A stretch of DNA of 64,000 nucleotides from an uncultured Clostridia bacterium (GTDB lineage Bacteria; Bacillota; Clostridia; Christensenellales; Borkfalkiaceae). Positions 53,053 to 63,235 of the stretch are shown here, one piece after another; positions within the stretch are counted from its first letter, which is position 1, and each line of letters starts with the position of its first letter. The notes beneath the pieces are model-generated. The model saw nothing but the letters and a program-made list of their open reading frames with translations. It did not search any database and had not been told where the DNA came from. The stretch covers positions 1 to 64,000 of the forward strand of contig CALVPY010000002.1 of assembly GCA_944354535.1 (NCBI GenBank). The letters are read 5' to 3'. A program made the position numbers and the translations under genes.

Positions 53053-53904
53053 ATGACCCTGCAATATGGAAATTTAGCCTATTTTTTCTATCCGATGCTG
53101 ACGGCGGCGCTGATCTTGGGGCTGTATTTTTTGCTGCGCGGCCGTAAAACGTCCGTCCGGCGGGCGGCCGTGTCCGTGCTCATGCTCCTCAACCTCTTTC
53201 AGCACTTTTTCAAGGCCTTCCTCTATCCGCAGTATTGGGGCAAAGAGTTCGATCCTCTGCTCGTCACGGCATATAATCTCTGCGCCTTCCTCATCATTGC
53301 CTCCCCCGCCGCCCTGCTCGGCAGGAGCGAAGCGTGGAAAGACTTCATCGTCCTCTTCGGCTCCTTCGCGGGGCTCGTCTCTATGGCAGTCCCCTATTGG
53401 TTCGTGGGGAAAAGCTTCTGGACGTGGGAGGTCTTCCGCTATTATTTCTGTCACGGGCTGCTTCTTTCGAGCTCGCTGCTCACCGCCCTTTTAGGGCTGC
53501 ATCGCCTTCATTGGCGCAATTTCTGGAAGATGCCCTTCCTCTTCTTCCTCTCCCTCATTCTCGTCTGCTTCGACTTCATCGCCGTCTCATATTTCAAAGG
53601 CACCCAGGAAGAGCTCGGCTCCCTGCTCTATTCCTACAACCCCTGCTGGTTCTTTCATCCCGTGGAACAGTTCGATTTCATCGTTCCCGTCATCGATTTC
53701 TTTACCCCCGACATCTTCATGGGCGATGCTGCATCGGGCAAACCCTATACGCCGCTCCTGTGGTACTTTATCCCCATGTATCTGCTCATCGCAGCCGTCA
53801 CGTTCGCGGTGACGGCGCTTGCCGACCGAACCCGTTTCAGGGAAGATCTCCGCGCCTTCCGCACAAAAGTCAAGGCCCTGAAAGAGTCCCTCAAGCGCAA
53901 ATGA
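53053..53904 (+). CDS. YwaF/TMEM164-like integral membrane protein
   Basis: 283 residues with about seven spans. LNLFQHFFKAFLY, the acidic/His residues around YNLCAFLIIASP and YFCHGLLLSSSLL match the YwaF (TIGR02206-like) family of unknown function. The C-terminus is basic and cytoplasmic (FRTKVKALKESLKRK). GGGAGGG lies 7 bases before the ATG. It is divergent from the feo operon and may share an operator with it. Confidence 0.75.
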   Translation: MTLQYGNLAYFFYPMLTAALILGLYFLLRGRKTSVRRAAVSVLMLLNLFQHFFKAFLYPQYWGKEFDPLLVTAYNLCAFLIIASPAALLGRSEAWKDFIVLFGSFAGLVSMAVPYWFVGKSFWTWEVFRYYFCHGLLLSSSLLTALLGLHRLHWRNFWKMPFLFFLSLILVCFDFIAVSYFKGTQEELGSLLYSYNPCWFFHPVEQFDFIVPVIDFFTPDIFMGDAASGKPYTPLLWYFIPMYLLIAAVTFAVTALADRTRFREDLRAFRTKVKALKESLKRK

Positions 53905-53927
53905 TCTGTCCGACCAAACAAAGAAAC

Positions 53928-53965
53928 GCCGCGGGGCCGCAGACTTCCGTCTGCGGCCCCGCGGC
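53928..53965. terminator. Long hairpin between convergent genes
   Basis: GCCGCGGGGCCGCAGAC/GTCTGCGGCCCCGCGGC, 17 bp perfect with a TTCC loop. Only TTT follows on the plus strand, so it is a weak canonical terminator but a very stable 3' structure. Confidence 0.6.
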
Positions 53966-54057
53966 TTTGATCTTACCTGCAAGAAGTGCTCATCTGCAAA
54001 GAGCGCCCGAGCGCCCCTCCCCGGTTTTCTCTTTTTAAGCGAAGGGATTTGAAGCGA

Positions 54058-55035
54058 TCACTCCCACTCGATGGTGCCCGTGGGCTTGGGGGTGAGGTCG
54101 AAGAGCACGCGGTTGACGCCCTTGACTTCCGCCGTGATGCGCGCGGTGATGTGCTGCAGGAGCGCAAAGGGAACGTCCTCCACCGTGGCGGTCATGGCGT
54201 CCTTCGTGTTGACGGCGCGCAGGATGACGGGCCATTCGAAGGAGCGCTTGCCGTCCTTGACGCCCACCGACTTGAAATCGGGGATGACGGTAAAATACTG
54301 CCAGACTTTGCCTTCAAGGCCGTTCTTTGCGAACTCTTCGCGGAGGATGGCATCCGACTCGCGCACCGCTTCCAGCCTGTCGCGCGTGATGGCGCCGAGG
54401 CACCGAACGCCCAGCCCGGGGCCGGGGAAGGGCTGACGGAAGACCATGTTGTCGGGAAGGCCCAAAGCTTTTCCGACGACGCGCACCTCGTCCTTGAAGA
54501 GGAATTTCAAAGGCTCGACGAGCTCGAATTTGAGGTCTTCGGGAAGCCCGCCCACGTTGTGATGCGCCTTGACGGGGCCGCTCTCGAGGATGTCGGGATA
54601 GATGGTGCCCTGCGCAAGGAACTCGATGCCGTCTTGTTTTCTCGCCTCCTCCTCGAATACGCGGATGAACTCTGCGCCGATGATCTTGCGCTTCTTCTCG
54701 GGCTCAACGACACCCGCGAGCTTATCGAGGAAGCGGTCGACGGCGTCCACATAGACGAGGTTGGCGTCCATCTGATTGCGGAACACTTCGATGACCTGCT
54801 CGGGCTCCCCTTTGCGGAGAAGGCCGTGGTTGACGTGCACGCACACGAGGTTCTTGCCGATCGCCTTGATGAGAAGGGCGGCGACGACGGAGGAATCTAC
54901 CCCGCCCGAAAGGGCAAGGAGCACCTTCTTGTCCCCCACCTGCGCCTTGACGGCAGCCACCTGTTCGGCGATGAACGCCTGAGCGAGCGCTTCGGTCGTG
55001 ATACGCTCCATGCTTTCCGGTCTTACATTGCTCAT
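54058..55035 (-). CDS. Stand-alone GMP synthase ATP-pyrophosphatase (GuaA paralogue without glutaminase)
   Basis: 325 residues. It matches only the synthetase half of GuaA: P-loop [79 protein letters not shown] and the C-terminal TPKPTGTIEWE. No class I amidotransferase domain is present, as in archaeal two-subunit GMP synthases. It may use free ammonia, recruit another glutaminase or have been repurposed. Its first 15 residues (MSNVRPESMERITTE) are identical to those of the upstream nuclease. A full-length GuaA lies 2 kb upstream. Confidence 0.88.
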   Translation of the reverse strand: MSNVRPESMERITTEALAQAFIAEQVAAVKAQVGDKKVLLALSGGVDSSVVAALLIKAIGKNLVCVHVNHGLLRKGEPEQVIEVFRNQMDANLVYVDAVDRFLDKLAGVVEPEKKRKIIGAEFIRVFEEEARKQDGIEFLAQGTIYPDILESGPVKAHHNVGGLPEDLKFELVEPLKFLFKDEVRVVGKALGLPDNMVFRQPFPGPGLGVRCLGAITRDRLEAVRESDAILREEFAKNGLEGKVWQYFTVIPDFKSVGVKDGKRSFEWPVILRAVNTKDAMTATVEDVPFALLQHITARITAEVKGVNRVLFDLTPKPTGTIEWE

Positions 55036-55058
55036 ATGTGATCTCCTGAAAGATTATT
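54985..55058 (-). repeat. Direct repeat copy A (start region of guaA2)
   Basis: About 74 bases covering the ribosome-binding site (CAGGAGATC), ATG and the first codons of the guaA paralogue. It is about 88% identical to copy B at 56056-56128, in the same orientation. Confidence 0.85.
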
Positions 55059-56106
55059 TTTCCTGACTTTTTTGTTCCCAACGGTCGAGAACAGCCTGCA
55101 CCTGCGCAATGAGCTGCTGCTTTTCGGGCATATAGAGGACATAGCGCGAGGCAAAGATGTTGTTGGAGAGCCCGCCCAGCGCGTACTCCGCCGTTACGGC
55201 GTCCTTATCGGTGCAGAGGATGATGCCGATGGGCGGGTTATCGTCCGCGTCGTTCACTTCAGCGGCATAATAGTTGAGATAGAGATTGATCTGCCCCGCA
55301 GCTTCGGGCGTCAGTTTGGTCGTCTTGAGTTCAATGAGGATGTAGGCGCGCAATATCTTATTGTAGAACACCATATCCACATAGTAATGGGTATTGTTGA
55401 CCGTGATGCGCTGCTGCGTGCCGACGAACATGAATCCGCGGCCAAGCTCTAAAAGGAAATCTTCGATCTGCCGCACGAGAGAAGCTTCGAGGTCGCTCTC
55501 CAAGACGGGCTTATCCTCGGGCAGACCCAAAAATTCAAACACATAGGGATCGCGGATGATGTCGGACGGCTTCGCGATCTCATTTCCCTTCAGCGCAAGC
55601 GCCATCACTTCCTCGCGGTCGGCCTCTCTGCGGGAAAGCAGCAGCCGTTCAAAGAGCGAACTTTCGATCTGCCGCTGTAATTCGCGCACCGACCAGCCCG
55701 CCGTCACAGCCTCTTTCTCGTAAAAGCTGCGCTTCTCGCGGTCGGAGATCGTCAAAAGCTCACAATAATGCGACCAGGACAATTTAACAGACAGCGTCTG
55801 TTGAATTGGATAATCCTGATAAAACCTCCGCATGAATTGCAGATTGGAGACAGAAAACCCCTTCCCGAATTCCTTTGTCAGCGCGCGGGAGAGTTCTTTG
55901 AGCGTCTGTTTTCCGTAATCGGCGCGATCGGGGACCGTCTGTTCATGCTCGCAGATGATCCTGCCGATGTTCCAATAGGCGGCAAGGAGTTCGCTGTTGA
56001 CCTGACGCGCGGCATTATTTCGGGCATTCTGCAAGACCGTCCTGATTTCGGTCACGAGCGTCTCGGTCGTGATGCGTTCCATACTTTCCGGTCTTACATT
56101 GCTCAT
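55054..56106 (-). CDS. DUF1016/YhcG-type PD-(D/E)XK nuclease
   Basis: 350 residues. The N-terminal DUF1016 helical part (LLAAYWNIGRIICEHEQ, GKGFSVSNLQFMRRFYQ, WSHYCELL) is followed by the nuclease domain (YVFEFLGLPED, then HYYVDMVFYN and LIELKTTKLTPEAAGQINLYL, i.e. D...ExK). Proteins of this family are widespread in defence islands and near restriction-modification genes, though the exact role is unsettled. No methylase or specificity gene is adjacent. The first 15 residues (MSNVRPESMERITTE) are shared with the next gene and are not part of the usual family N-terminus. Confidence 0.9.
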   Translation of the reverse strand: MSNVRPESMERITTETLVTEIRTVLQNARNNAARQVNSELLAAYWNIGRIICEHEQTVPDRADYGKQTLKELSRALTKEFGKGFSVSNLQFMRRFYQDYPIQQTLSVKLSWSHYCELLTISDREKRSFYEKEAVTAGWSVRELQRQIESSLFERLLLSRREADREEVMALALKGNEIAKPSDIIRDPYVFEFLGLPEDKPVLESDLEASLVRQIEDFLLELGRGFMFVGTQQRITVNNTHYYVDMVFYNKILRAYILIELKTTKLTPEAAGQINLYLNYYAAEVNDADDNPPIGIILCTDKDAVTAEYALGGLSNNIFASRYVLYMPEKQQLIAQVQAVLDRWEQKSQEK

Positions 56107-56128
56107 AAGTTTCTCCTGAAAGATTATT
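56056..56128 (-). repeat. Direct repeat copy B (start region of the nuclease gene)
   Basis: About 73 bases with the same ribosome-binding site, start codon and first 15 codons as copy A. The two copies are about 1.07 kb apart and frame the nuclease gene. Confidence 0.85.
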
Positions 56129-56137
56129 GTTTCGAAG

Positions 56138-56581
56138 TTATGTTTCCCGCACGAGCACCGAAAGCCCGGCGTCGGAAAAACCGTTCTTTAAGTAAAACGA
56201 ATAGGCAGGACAGGCGCGCTCGGTATTGAGCATGACGCCGAAAACGCCCTCTTCGGCAAGGCGGGAGCGTATTTCACCGAGGAGGCGGCTGCCGATCTCC
56301 TTCCCCTGAAAGGAGGGCGCGACGCAGAACTCGTCGAGGTAAAATTCCATCCCCTTGCGCCACGGCTTCAGAAAGCCCGCAGCAAGTCCGACGATACGCC
56401 CGCCGCTTTCTGCCACAAAGCCGCGGAAAGAGGCAAGGGAAAAGCAATTTTCAAAATAGCGCCGCGCCTCTTCGGGCGAGATGTCCTCGTTCCACGGCGG
56501 CGCGGAGAATGCCGCACAAAAGAGCGTGCTCGATTCGCCGATGTCCGCCCGTTCCATGCGCCTGAAATGCAATTCACTCAT
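56138..56581 (-). CDS. GNAT-family N-acetyltransferase
   Basis: 147 residues. The GNAT core is visible: ESGGRIVGLAAGFLKPW (beta 2-4), LDEFCVAPSFQGKEIGSRLL with the acetyl-CoA pyrophosphate loop (Q-x-x-x-I/x-G-S), and YSFYLKNGFSDAGLSVLVRE at the end. Substrate unknown. It precedes the nuclease gene by 31 bases on the same strand. Confidence 0.88.
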   Translation of the reverse strand: MSELHFRRMERADIGESSTLFCAAFSAPPWNEDISPEEARRYFENCFSLASFRGFVAESGGRIVGLAAGFLKPWRKGMEFYLDEFCVAPSFQGKEIGSRLLGEIRSRLAEEGVFGVMLNTERACPAYSFYLKNGFSDAGLSVLVRET

Positions 56582-56956
56582 CCTTATGCAAACTCATTTG
56601 AAATGAGGCTACTCCCTCAGTCCACTTGGGGGTACCGTCTCGTGCGGTAGAGCGCAAACGGGATCTACTCCCTCCGTCTCGCTGCCGAGAACAAGCCTCG
56701 GACAGCGCGACACCTCCCCGAAGAGGAGGCTGTATTAAGGATCTCCAAAAATAACTGCCTCGAGCAAAACCACGCTTTTGCTTCTAAATCACTGAGCCGA
56801 GCAGGGTTCCCCCTCCCGTTTCTCAATGATGCTGCAAGCAAAACCACGCTTTTGCGCAGCAGGACACAATTTGTACCCGCAGGGCACTTATTGTTCTTAG
56901 AATGACAGTTAAGCTCGCGGGCGATAAAGTAAGTTAGCTGTGTAAAACCCACCCCT
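56582..56956. repeat. Eroded repeat/MITE-like region
   Basis: No coding signal. The stretch holds fragments of the CTCCCTC(A/C)GTC type of interspersed repeat common in Clostridia (TACTCCCTCAGTC at 56609, TCTACTCCCTCCGTC at 56664, ACACCTCCCCGAAGAGGAGG at 56719) and two copies of the inverted-repeat unit GCAAAACCACGCTTTTGC (about 56763 and 56838). It looks like the remains of a non-autonomous element. Confidence 0.55.
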
Positions 56957-56993
56957 CGCCGCGAAGATTTCCCGAAGGGAAAGATTTGCGGCG
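56957..56993 (-). terminator. Long hairpin after guaA
   Basis: CGCCGCGAAGATTTCCC pairs with GGGAAAGATTTGCGGCG (15 of 17 positions) over a 3-base loop; no clear T-run follows, so it may stabilise the mRNA end. Confidence 0.55.
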
Positions 56994-57000
56994 AAATCTT

Positions 57001-58536
57001 TTATTCCCATTCAATGGTAGCCGGGGGTTTGGAGGTGATGTCGTAGACAACGCGGCTCGCGTGCGGCACCTCGCCCGTGATACGGAGGGAAATTTTTTCG
57101 AGCACCTCGTACGGGATGCGCGCCCAATCGGCGGTCATGGCGTCCACGCTCGTGACGGCGCGGAGGGCGATGACGTTCTCATAGGTGCGGAAATCTCCCT
57201 GCACGCCCACCGTCTTGCTGTTGGTGATGACGGCAAAGTACTGCCAGATCTCGCGCGAAAGCCCCGCCTTTGCGATCTCGTCGCGGAAGATGAAGTCGGC
57301 AAGGCGCAAGGTCTCCAGCTTTTCGCGGGTGACTTCGCCCATGATACGGATGGCGAGCCCCGGCCCCGGGAAGGGCTGGCGCTGCACAACGGGTTCGGGA
57401 AGGCCCAGCTCGGCGCCCACGCGGCGCACTTCGTCCTTGAAGAGGTCGCGCAGCGGCTCGACGATCTCCTTGAAGTCGACGACAGAGGGCAGCCCGCCCA
57501 CGTTATGATGCGATTTGATGACGGCGCTCTTGTCTTTCCCGCTCTCGATGACATCGGGATAGATGGTGCCCTGCACCAAAAAGTCGACGGCGCCGATCTT
57601 CTTTGCCTCCTGTTCGAAGACGCGGATGAACTCTTCGCCGATGATCTTGCGCTTTTGTTCGGGCTCCTCGACACCCGCGAGCTTGGAAAGGAACAGCTCG
57701 CCCGCATCCGCCTTGATAAGATTCATCCCGAGCCCGTCGCGGAAGACAGACATGACTTCCTCCGCCTCGCCGAGGCGCAGAAGCCCGTGATCGACGAAGA
57801 CGCAGATGAGATTATCCCCCACCGCGCGGTGCACGAGGGTCGCCGCGACGGCGGAATCGACGCCGCCCGACATGGCGCACAGGACTTTCTTGCCCGCCAA
57901 TTTCTCTTTGAGGGCTTTGACCTGCTCTTCGACGAAGCCCCCCATCGTCCAGTCGCCCTTGGCATGACAGACGTTGTAGAGGAAGTTTTTGAGGAGCGCG
58001 TTGCCGTACTCGGAATGGACGACCTCGGGGTGATACTGCACGCCGTAGATGCGCTTTTTTTGATTTCCGTAAACGGCGGCGGGGCAGCTTTCGGTGACCG
58101 CCAGAATATCGAAGCCCGCGGGGACTTCGGCGACGTAGTCGGTATGGCTCATCCACGAGACGCTGCGCGCAGGGATGCCCTCGGAGAGCGGGCTCTCTTT
58201 GACGAACTCCACGAAGCGCTTGCCGTATTCGCTCTCGGGAGCGTGCTCCACCCTGCCGCCCAGTGTATAGGCGATGAGCTGGCAGCCGTAGCAGATGCCG
58301 AGGACGGGGATACCGAGTTCTAAAATTTTACGGTCGATGTGGGGGGAGGCAGCGTCGTAGACGCTGTTGGGCCCGCCCGTGAAGATGATGCCGATGGGTG
58401 CGTACTTTTCGATCTCCTCTGCGCTCATGGAGCAGGGCAGAAGGTCGCAGTAGACGCCGAGATCGCGTACGCGGCGGGCGATGAGCTGGTTGTACTGCCC
58501 GCCGAAGTCGAGCACCAATACTCTTTCGTGTTGCAT
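57001..58536 (-). CDS. guaA: GMP synthase (glutamine-hydrolysing)
   Basis: 511 residues, the normal full length. The class I glutaminase half has GICYGCQ (nucleophile Cys) and the His/Glu pair [12 protein letters not shown]; the synthetase half has the P-loop [16 protein letters not shown] and ends [11 protein letters not shown]. It converts XMP to GMP. Directly downstream of guaB (81 bases with a terminator-like hairpin between). Confidence 0.96.
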   Translation of the reverse strand: MQHERVLVLDFGGQYNQLIARRVRDLGVYCDLLPCSMSAEEIEKYAPIGIIFTGGPNSVYDAASPHIDRKILELGIPVLGICYGCQLIAYTLGGRVEHAPESEYGKRFVEFVKESPLSEGIPARSVSWMSHTDYVAEVPAGFDILAVTESCPAAVYGNQKKRIYGVQYHPEVVHSEYGNALLKNFLYNVCHAKGDWTMGGFVEEQVKALKEKLAGKKVLCAMSGGVDSAVAATLVHRAVGDNLICVFVDHGLLRLGEAEEVMSVFRDGLGMNLIKADAGELFLSKLAGVEEPEQKRKIIGEEFIRVFEQEAKKIGAVDFLVQGTIYPDVIESGKDKSAVIKSHHNVGGLPSVVDFKEIVEPLRDLFKDEVRRVGAELGLPEPVVQRQPFPGPGLAIRIMGEVTREKLETLRLADFIFRDEIAKAGLSREIWQYFAVITNSKTVGVQGDFRTYENVIALRAVTSVDAMTADWARIPYEVLEKISLRITGEVPHASRVVYDITSKPPATIEWE

Positions 58537-58580
58537 GGTTTCTCCTTTTGCGGCGCAAATGATAGCCGCATTGCAATGGG

Positions 58581-58609
58581 AAAACGCCCGAGATCGGGTC
58601 GGGCGTTTT
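58581..58609 (-). terminator. Hairpin between guaB and guaA
   Basis: AAAACGCCCGA/TCGGGCGTTTT, 11 bp, ending in TTTT on the minus strand. It may partly end transcription after guaB. Confidence 0.6.
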
Positions 58610-58617
58610 GCTTATCG

Positions 58618-60736
<2,119 letters not shown>

Positions 60737-60777
60737 ATGGTAAAACCTGTGTATCTTCTATGGGGATAATTTAGGCT

Positions 60778-60806
60778 ATTTTACCATATCCCCCCGAAAA
60801 AATCAA
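60778..60806 (-). promoter_or_regulatory. Promoter of the gua operon
   Basis: TTGATT, 17-base spacer with six consecutive G, TAAAAT on the minus strand. Confidence 0.7.
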
Positions 60807-60858
60807 CCGAAAAAACAAAAAAAGTCATGCTGAGCGCTCTCTTTTCATAAGTTAGAGC

Positions 60859-61512
60859 ATGAAAAAAATGTTTCTTCTTCTCGTTCCCCTCTTTGCCCTG
60901 CCCTTCCTTGCGGCGTGTAAACAGGAAGATTATTCCCGTCACCTCTCCGATGTCAGGAGCGATCTCTTCGTCGCAGAGACGGAGGAGTTTTCCCTCGCGA
61001 TCTCCTGCATCACGCGTGAAACGCCCTATGCCGCCGACGGCGTCGCCTGCAATACCCGCGATATGCTGGAGATCGTCTTAAAGCCTTCGGAGGAGGCAGA
61101 CGGCACGGCGAGCTATTCCGCAGCGCTCCACGGCACCCCTTCCGTGAGCGGCGAACTTTCCTATCGCAGCGTCAGAGGGGACTATTATCTTTCACAGGGC
61201 GTGACGGACTTCCCCGAAGGGAGCGTGACGGTGCGCATCACCAAAGACGGCGAAACGCAGGAAGTGACGGCAGCTTCCGTGAAAAGCGCTGAGACGCTCA
61301 CCCCGAAGGAGGCTTTGAACTTTGCCGTCGGGGCAGAAAGAGAGCTCATCGGCCGCATGACGTCGGACAGCGGATTTCAGGGAGAATTTCAGGTGCGTCT
61401 CCTGCGCCGCAACGCGACCTTTTACTATGTGGGCATCATCGGAAAAAACGAGAGCGCCGCGCTCCTCCTCGACGCCGAGACGGGCGAAGTTTTGGCGCGC
61501 AGAGTGCGGTAA
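60859..61512 (+). CDS. Unrecognised lipoprotein
   Basis: 217 residues. The signal peptide ends in PFLAAC, a good lipobox. The rest is beta-rich with a DxGVACNTRDMLEIVLKPSE region and a C-terminal strand pattern (FYYVGIIGKNESAALLLDAETGEVL). No family recognised. The gene is divergent from the gua operon; the ribosome-binding site is weak. The start was chosen for the signal peptide. Confidence 0.75.
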   Translation: MKKMFLLLVPLFALPFLAACKQEDYSRHLSDVRSDLFVAETEEFSLAISCITRETPYAADGVACNTRDMLEIVLKPSEEADGTASYSAALHGTPSVSGELSYRSVRGDYYLSQGVTDFPEGSVTVRITKDGETQEVTAASVKSAETLTPKEALNFAVGAERELIGRMTSDSGFQGEFQVRLLRRNATFYYVGIIGKNESAALLLDAETGEVLARRVR

Positions 61513-61520
61513 AAATGAGA

Positions 61521-61562
61521 AAAAAGCGATTGACTGTTTAAAAACAGTTCATCGCTTTTTTA
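61521..61562. terminator. Bidirectional terminator
   Basis: AAAAAGCGAT...GACTGTT/AACAGTTC...ATCGCTTTTTT, a long nearly perfect stem serving the convergent lipoprotein and GIY-YIG genes. Confidence 0.85.
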
Positions 61563-61573
61563 TCCGTTTCCGA

Positions 61574-62260
61574 TCAAACACCGAGTTCTCTACGGATATC
61601 ATTCAACCACTTGCCTTGATACTTAAAATATCTGGGACCTGCCACGGAATGTTTAGTTGTTGAATTATCGTCAAAGGATAACTCTCTTGCCAATGCTGAA
61701 AGTGACCAGACTTTACCCTCAAATTCGACATTTCTATCATCTACGACAATGCACTTTTCCCCTGATTTTTCACTTGCTGCGTTACAAAACTCCAACTCCG
61801 CGCCAACAGGGATATTGACCATGCTGAACCTAAAAGGAGCTTGCCTCTCTTTTGCTTCTTCCTGAATGTTGGCAGCAAGTTCTTCGTCCTGTTTTTGTGC
61901 TTTCGTCGGCTTCGCGCGTTTCAGCTTGTCCTGTGTCCCGTGGATTTCAGCCATCGCTTCGAAGAGCGAGTAGGCATCCTCCGCCGTCATTGCGTAGAAC
62001 TCCCTCACCCGCCTCTTCCCCTCTACGGTATCGATCGCCCGCAGGGAAGGATTGAGCTTATCAATCATGGCATGGATCTTCATATCGGTCAATCTTGTTG
62101 GTACTTCATACGTCGCATAAACGCGAAAAGCAAACGGCGTACATTCACTCCTATTTAACTGCGCAAGTCGCTGTTCCATATCGTCCGCATAACCGATCTT
62201 CACATACTCCGGGAAAGATGGGTTGGTTAATATATAGATTACGCCTTGTTCCTTATTCAT
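61574..62260 (-). CDS. GIY-YIG nuclease (T5orf172 type)
   Basis: 228 residues. The N-terminal GIY-YIG-like domain (GVIYILTNPSFPEYVKIGYADDMEQRLAQLN) matches the T5orf172/MUG113 group, with the conserved Arg in QRLAQLN and a later REFY. A Lys-rich linker leads to a C-terminal module (KVWSLSALARELSF...GPRYFKYQGKWLNDIR) resembling small DNA-binding or recognition modules (DUF4357/RAMA-like). Such proteins occur in phages and defence loci. Codon use is AT-richer than in neighbours, suggesting transfer. Confidence 0.82.
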   Translation of the reverse strand: MNKEQGVIYILTNPSFPEYVKIGYADDMEQRLAQLNRSECTPFAFRVYATYEVPTRLTDMKIHAMIDKLNPSLRAIDTVEGKRRVREFYAMTAEDAYSLFEAMAEIHGTQDKLKRAKPTKAQKQDEELAANIQEEAKERQAPFRFSMVNIPVGAELEFCNAASEKSGEKCIVVDDRNVEFEGKVWSLSALARELSFDDNSTTKHSVAGPRYFKYQGKWLNDIRRELGV

Positions 62261-62299
62261 GATTCATTTTTTCTCCCTTATATTCTTTTGCGTGATACT

Positions 62300-62328
62300 A
62301 TTATAGCATAATAGCAGAAAGACCGCAA
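62300..62328 (-). promoter_or_regulatory. Promoter of the GIY-YIG gene
   Basis: TTGCGG, 17-base spacer, TATAAT on the minus strand, 40 bases before the start codon. Confidence 0.72.
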
Positions 62329-62360
62329 TCGTTTGACCAAACAATAGACCATCTCCCCCC

Positions 62361-62389
62361 GTTTGAGCCGCTCCCGCTGCGGGTATAAT
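62361..62389 (+). promoter_or_regulatory. Promoter of the 62605 flavoprotein gene
   Basis: TATAAT (62384-62389) with a weak -35 (GTTTGA at 17 bases or TTGAGC at 15). Confidence 0.55.
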
Positions 62390-62395
62390 AGAGAT

Positions 62396-62604
62396 GGAAC
62401 AACAAAGTATTGCGCCGCAGAGAAAGCGAGCGCAAGACCCGAGCGAACAAAAAAGGTTATCCCCTCGCTTGAGTTCCGAGCAAGACAAGGAGAGCGCGGC
62501 TTTGCCGACAGGCGTTTACTTAGAGGTAAACAACTGAGGCAAAACGCAAGCTCGACACAGGATTGCGACGGAAATCGAGCGAGCGCACATAAGGAGCGAA
62601 CACT
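62396..62604 (+). other. Long structured 5' leader
   Basis: About 209 bases separate the promoter from the gene. They contain no ORF of note but several self-complementary pieces, for example GTTTAC-TTAGAG-GTAAAC (62513-62530), and two similar blocks GAGCGCAAGACCCGAGCGAAC (about 62428) and GAGCGCACATAAGGAGCGAAC (about 62582). It does not match any riboswitch that I recognise. Confidence 0.4.
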
Positions 62605-63168
62605 ATGAGAAAGAATTTTGGCGCAAAACCCATCCTCTACCCCCAACCCGTGCTCATCATCGCGACGTACGACGAGAACGGCAAGCCTGACGCCATGAAC
62701 GCCGCGTGGGGCGGCACGGCGGACGAAGATAAGCTCTTCCTCAGCCTGAGCGCGGGGCACAAGACGACGAAGAACCTGCTCGCCCGCAGGGCATTCACGG
62801 TGAGCGTGGGCACGGAACAGGAGCTTATTCCCTGCGACTATGTGGGCATCGTCTCCGCAAACGACGTGGAGGACAAATTTCAAAAGACGGGCTGGCATAC
62901 CGAAAAGAGCGCATTCGTCGACGCGCCCCTCATCGAGGAGCTTCCCCTCGCCTTCGAATGCGAACTTGAAAGCTACGACGAAGAGACGGGAATGCTCATC
63001 GGCAAGGTGAAGAACGTGTGCGCGGACGAGCGCATCCTTTCGGACAAGGGGAAGATCGACCCCGAAAAGCTCTCCCCCATCACCTTCGACCCCGTGAACA
63101 ACGCCTATCTGCGCCTCGGCGGCAAAGCGGGCAGCGCCTTCCGCGACGGGCTTCAATTGAAACAGTGA
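62605..63168 (+). CDS. Flavin-reductase-like FMN-binding protein
   Basis: 187 residues, full length for the flavin reductase/flavoredoxin family: PVLIIATYDENGKPDAMNAAWGG, FLSLSAGHKTTKNLLARRAF and AGSAFRDGLQLK at the end. These proteins bind FMN and pass electrons from NAD(P)H or reduced partners. AAGGAG precedes the ATG. It has a long leader and its own terminator. Confidence 0.88.
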   Translation: MRKNFGAKPILYPQPVLIIATYDENGKPDAMNAAWGGTADEDKLFLSLSAGHKTTKNLLARRAFTVSVGTEQELIPCDYVGIVSANDVEDKFQKTGWHTEKSAFVDAPLIEELPLAFECELESYDEETGMLIGKVKNVCADERILSDKGKIDPEKLSPITFDPVNNAYLRLGGKAGSAFRDGLQLKQ

Positions 63169-63185
63169 CCCTTCATAACGCACGC

Positions 63186-63213
63186 AGCGCTCCGAATGTT
63201 CGGAGCGCTTTTT
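63186..63213 (+). terminator. Terminator of the flavin-reductase-like gene
   Basis: AGCGCTCCGAA/TTCGGAGCGCT, 11 bp with a two-base TG loop, followed by TTTTT. Confidence 0.88.
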
Positions 63214-63235
63214 CTCGCAACAATAAAGCAGCCTT

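Noticed and set aside
56665..56952. A 95-residue minus-strand frame in the region between guaA and the GNAT gene
   Set aside because: It is made of the repeat fragments, has no ribosome-binding site and no protein-like pattern.
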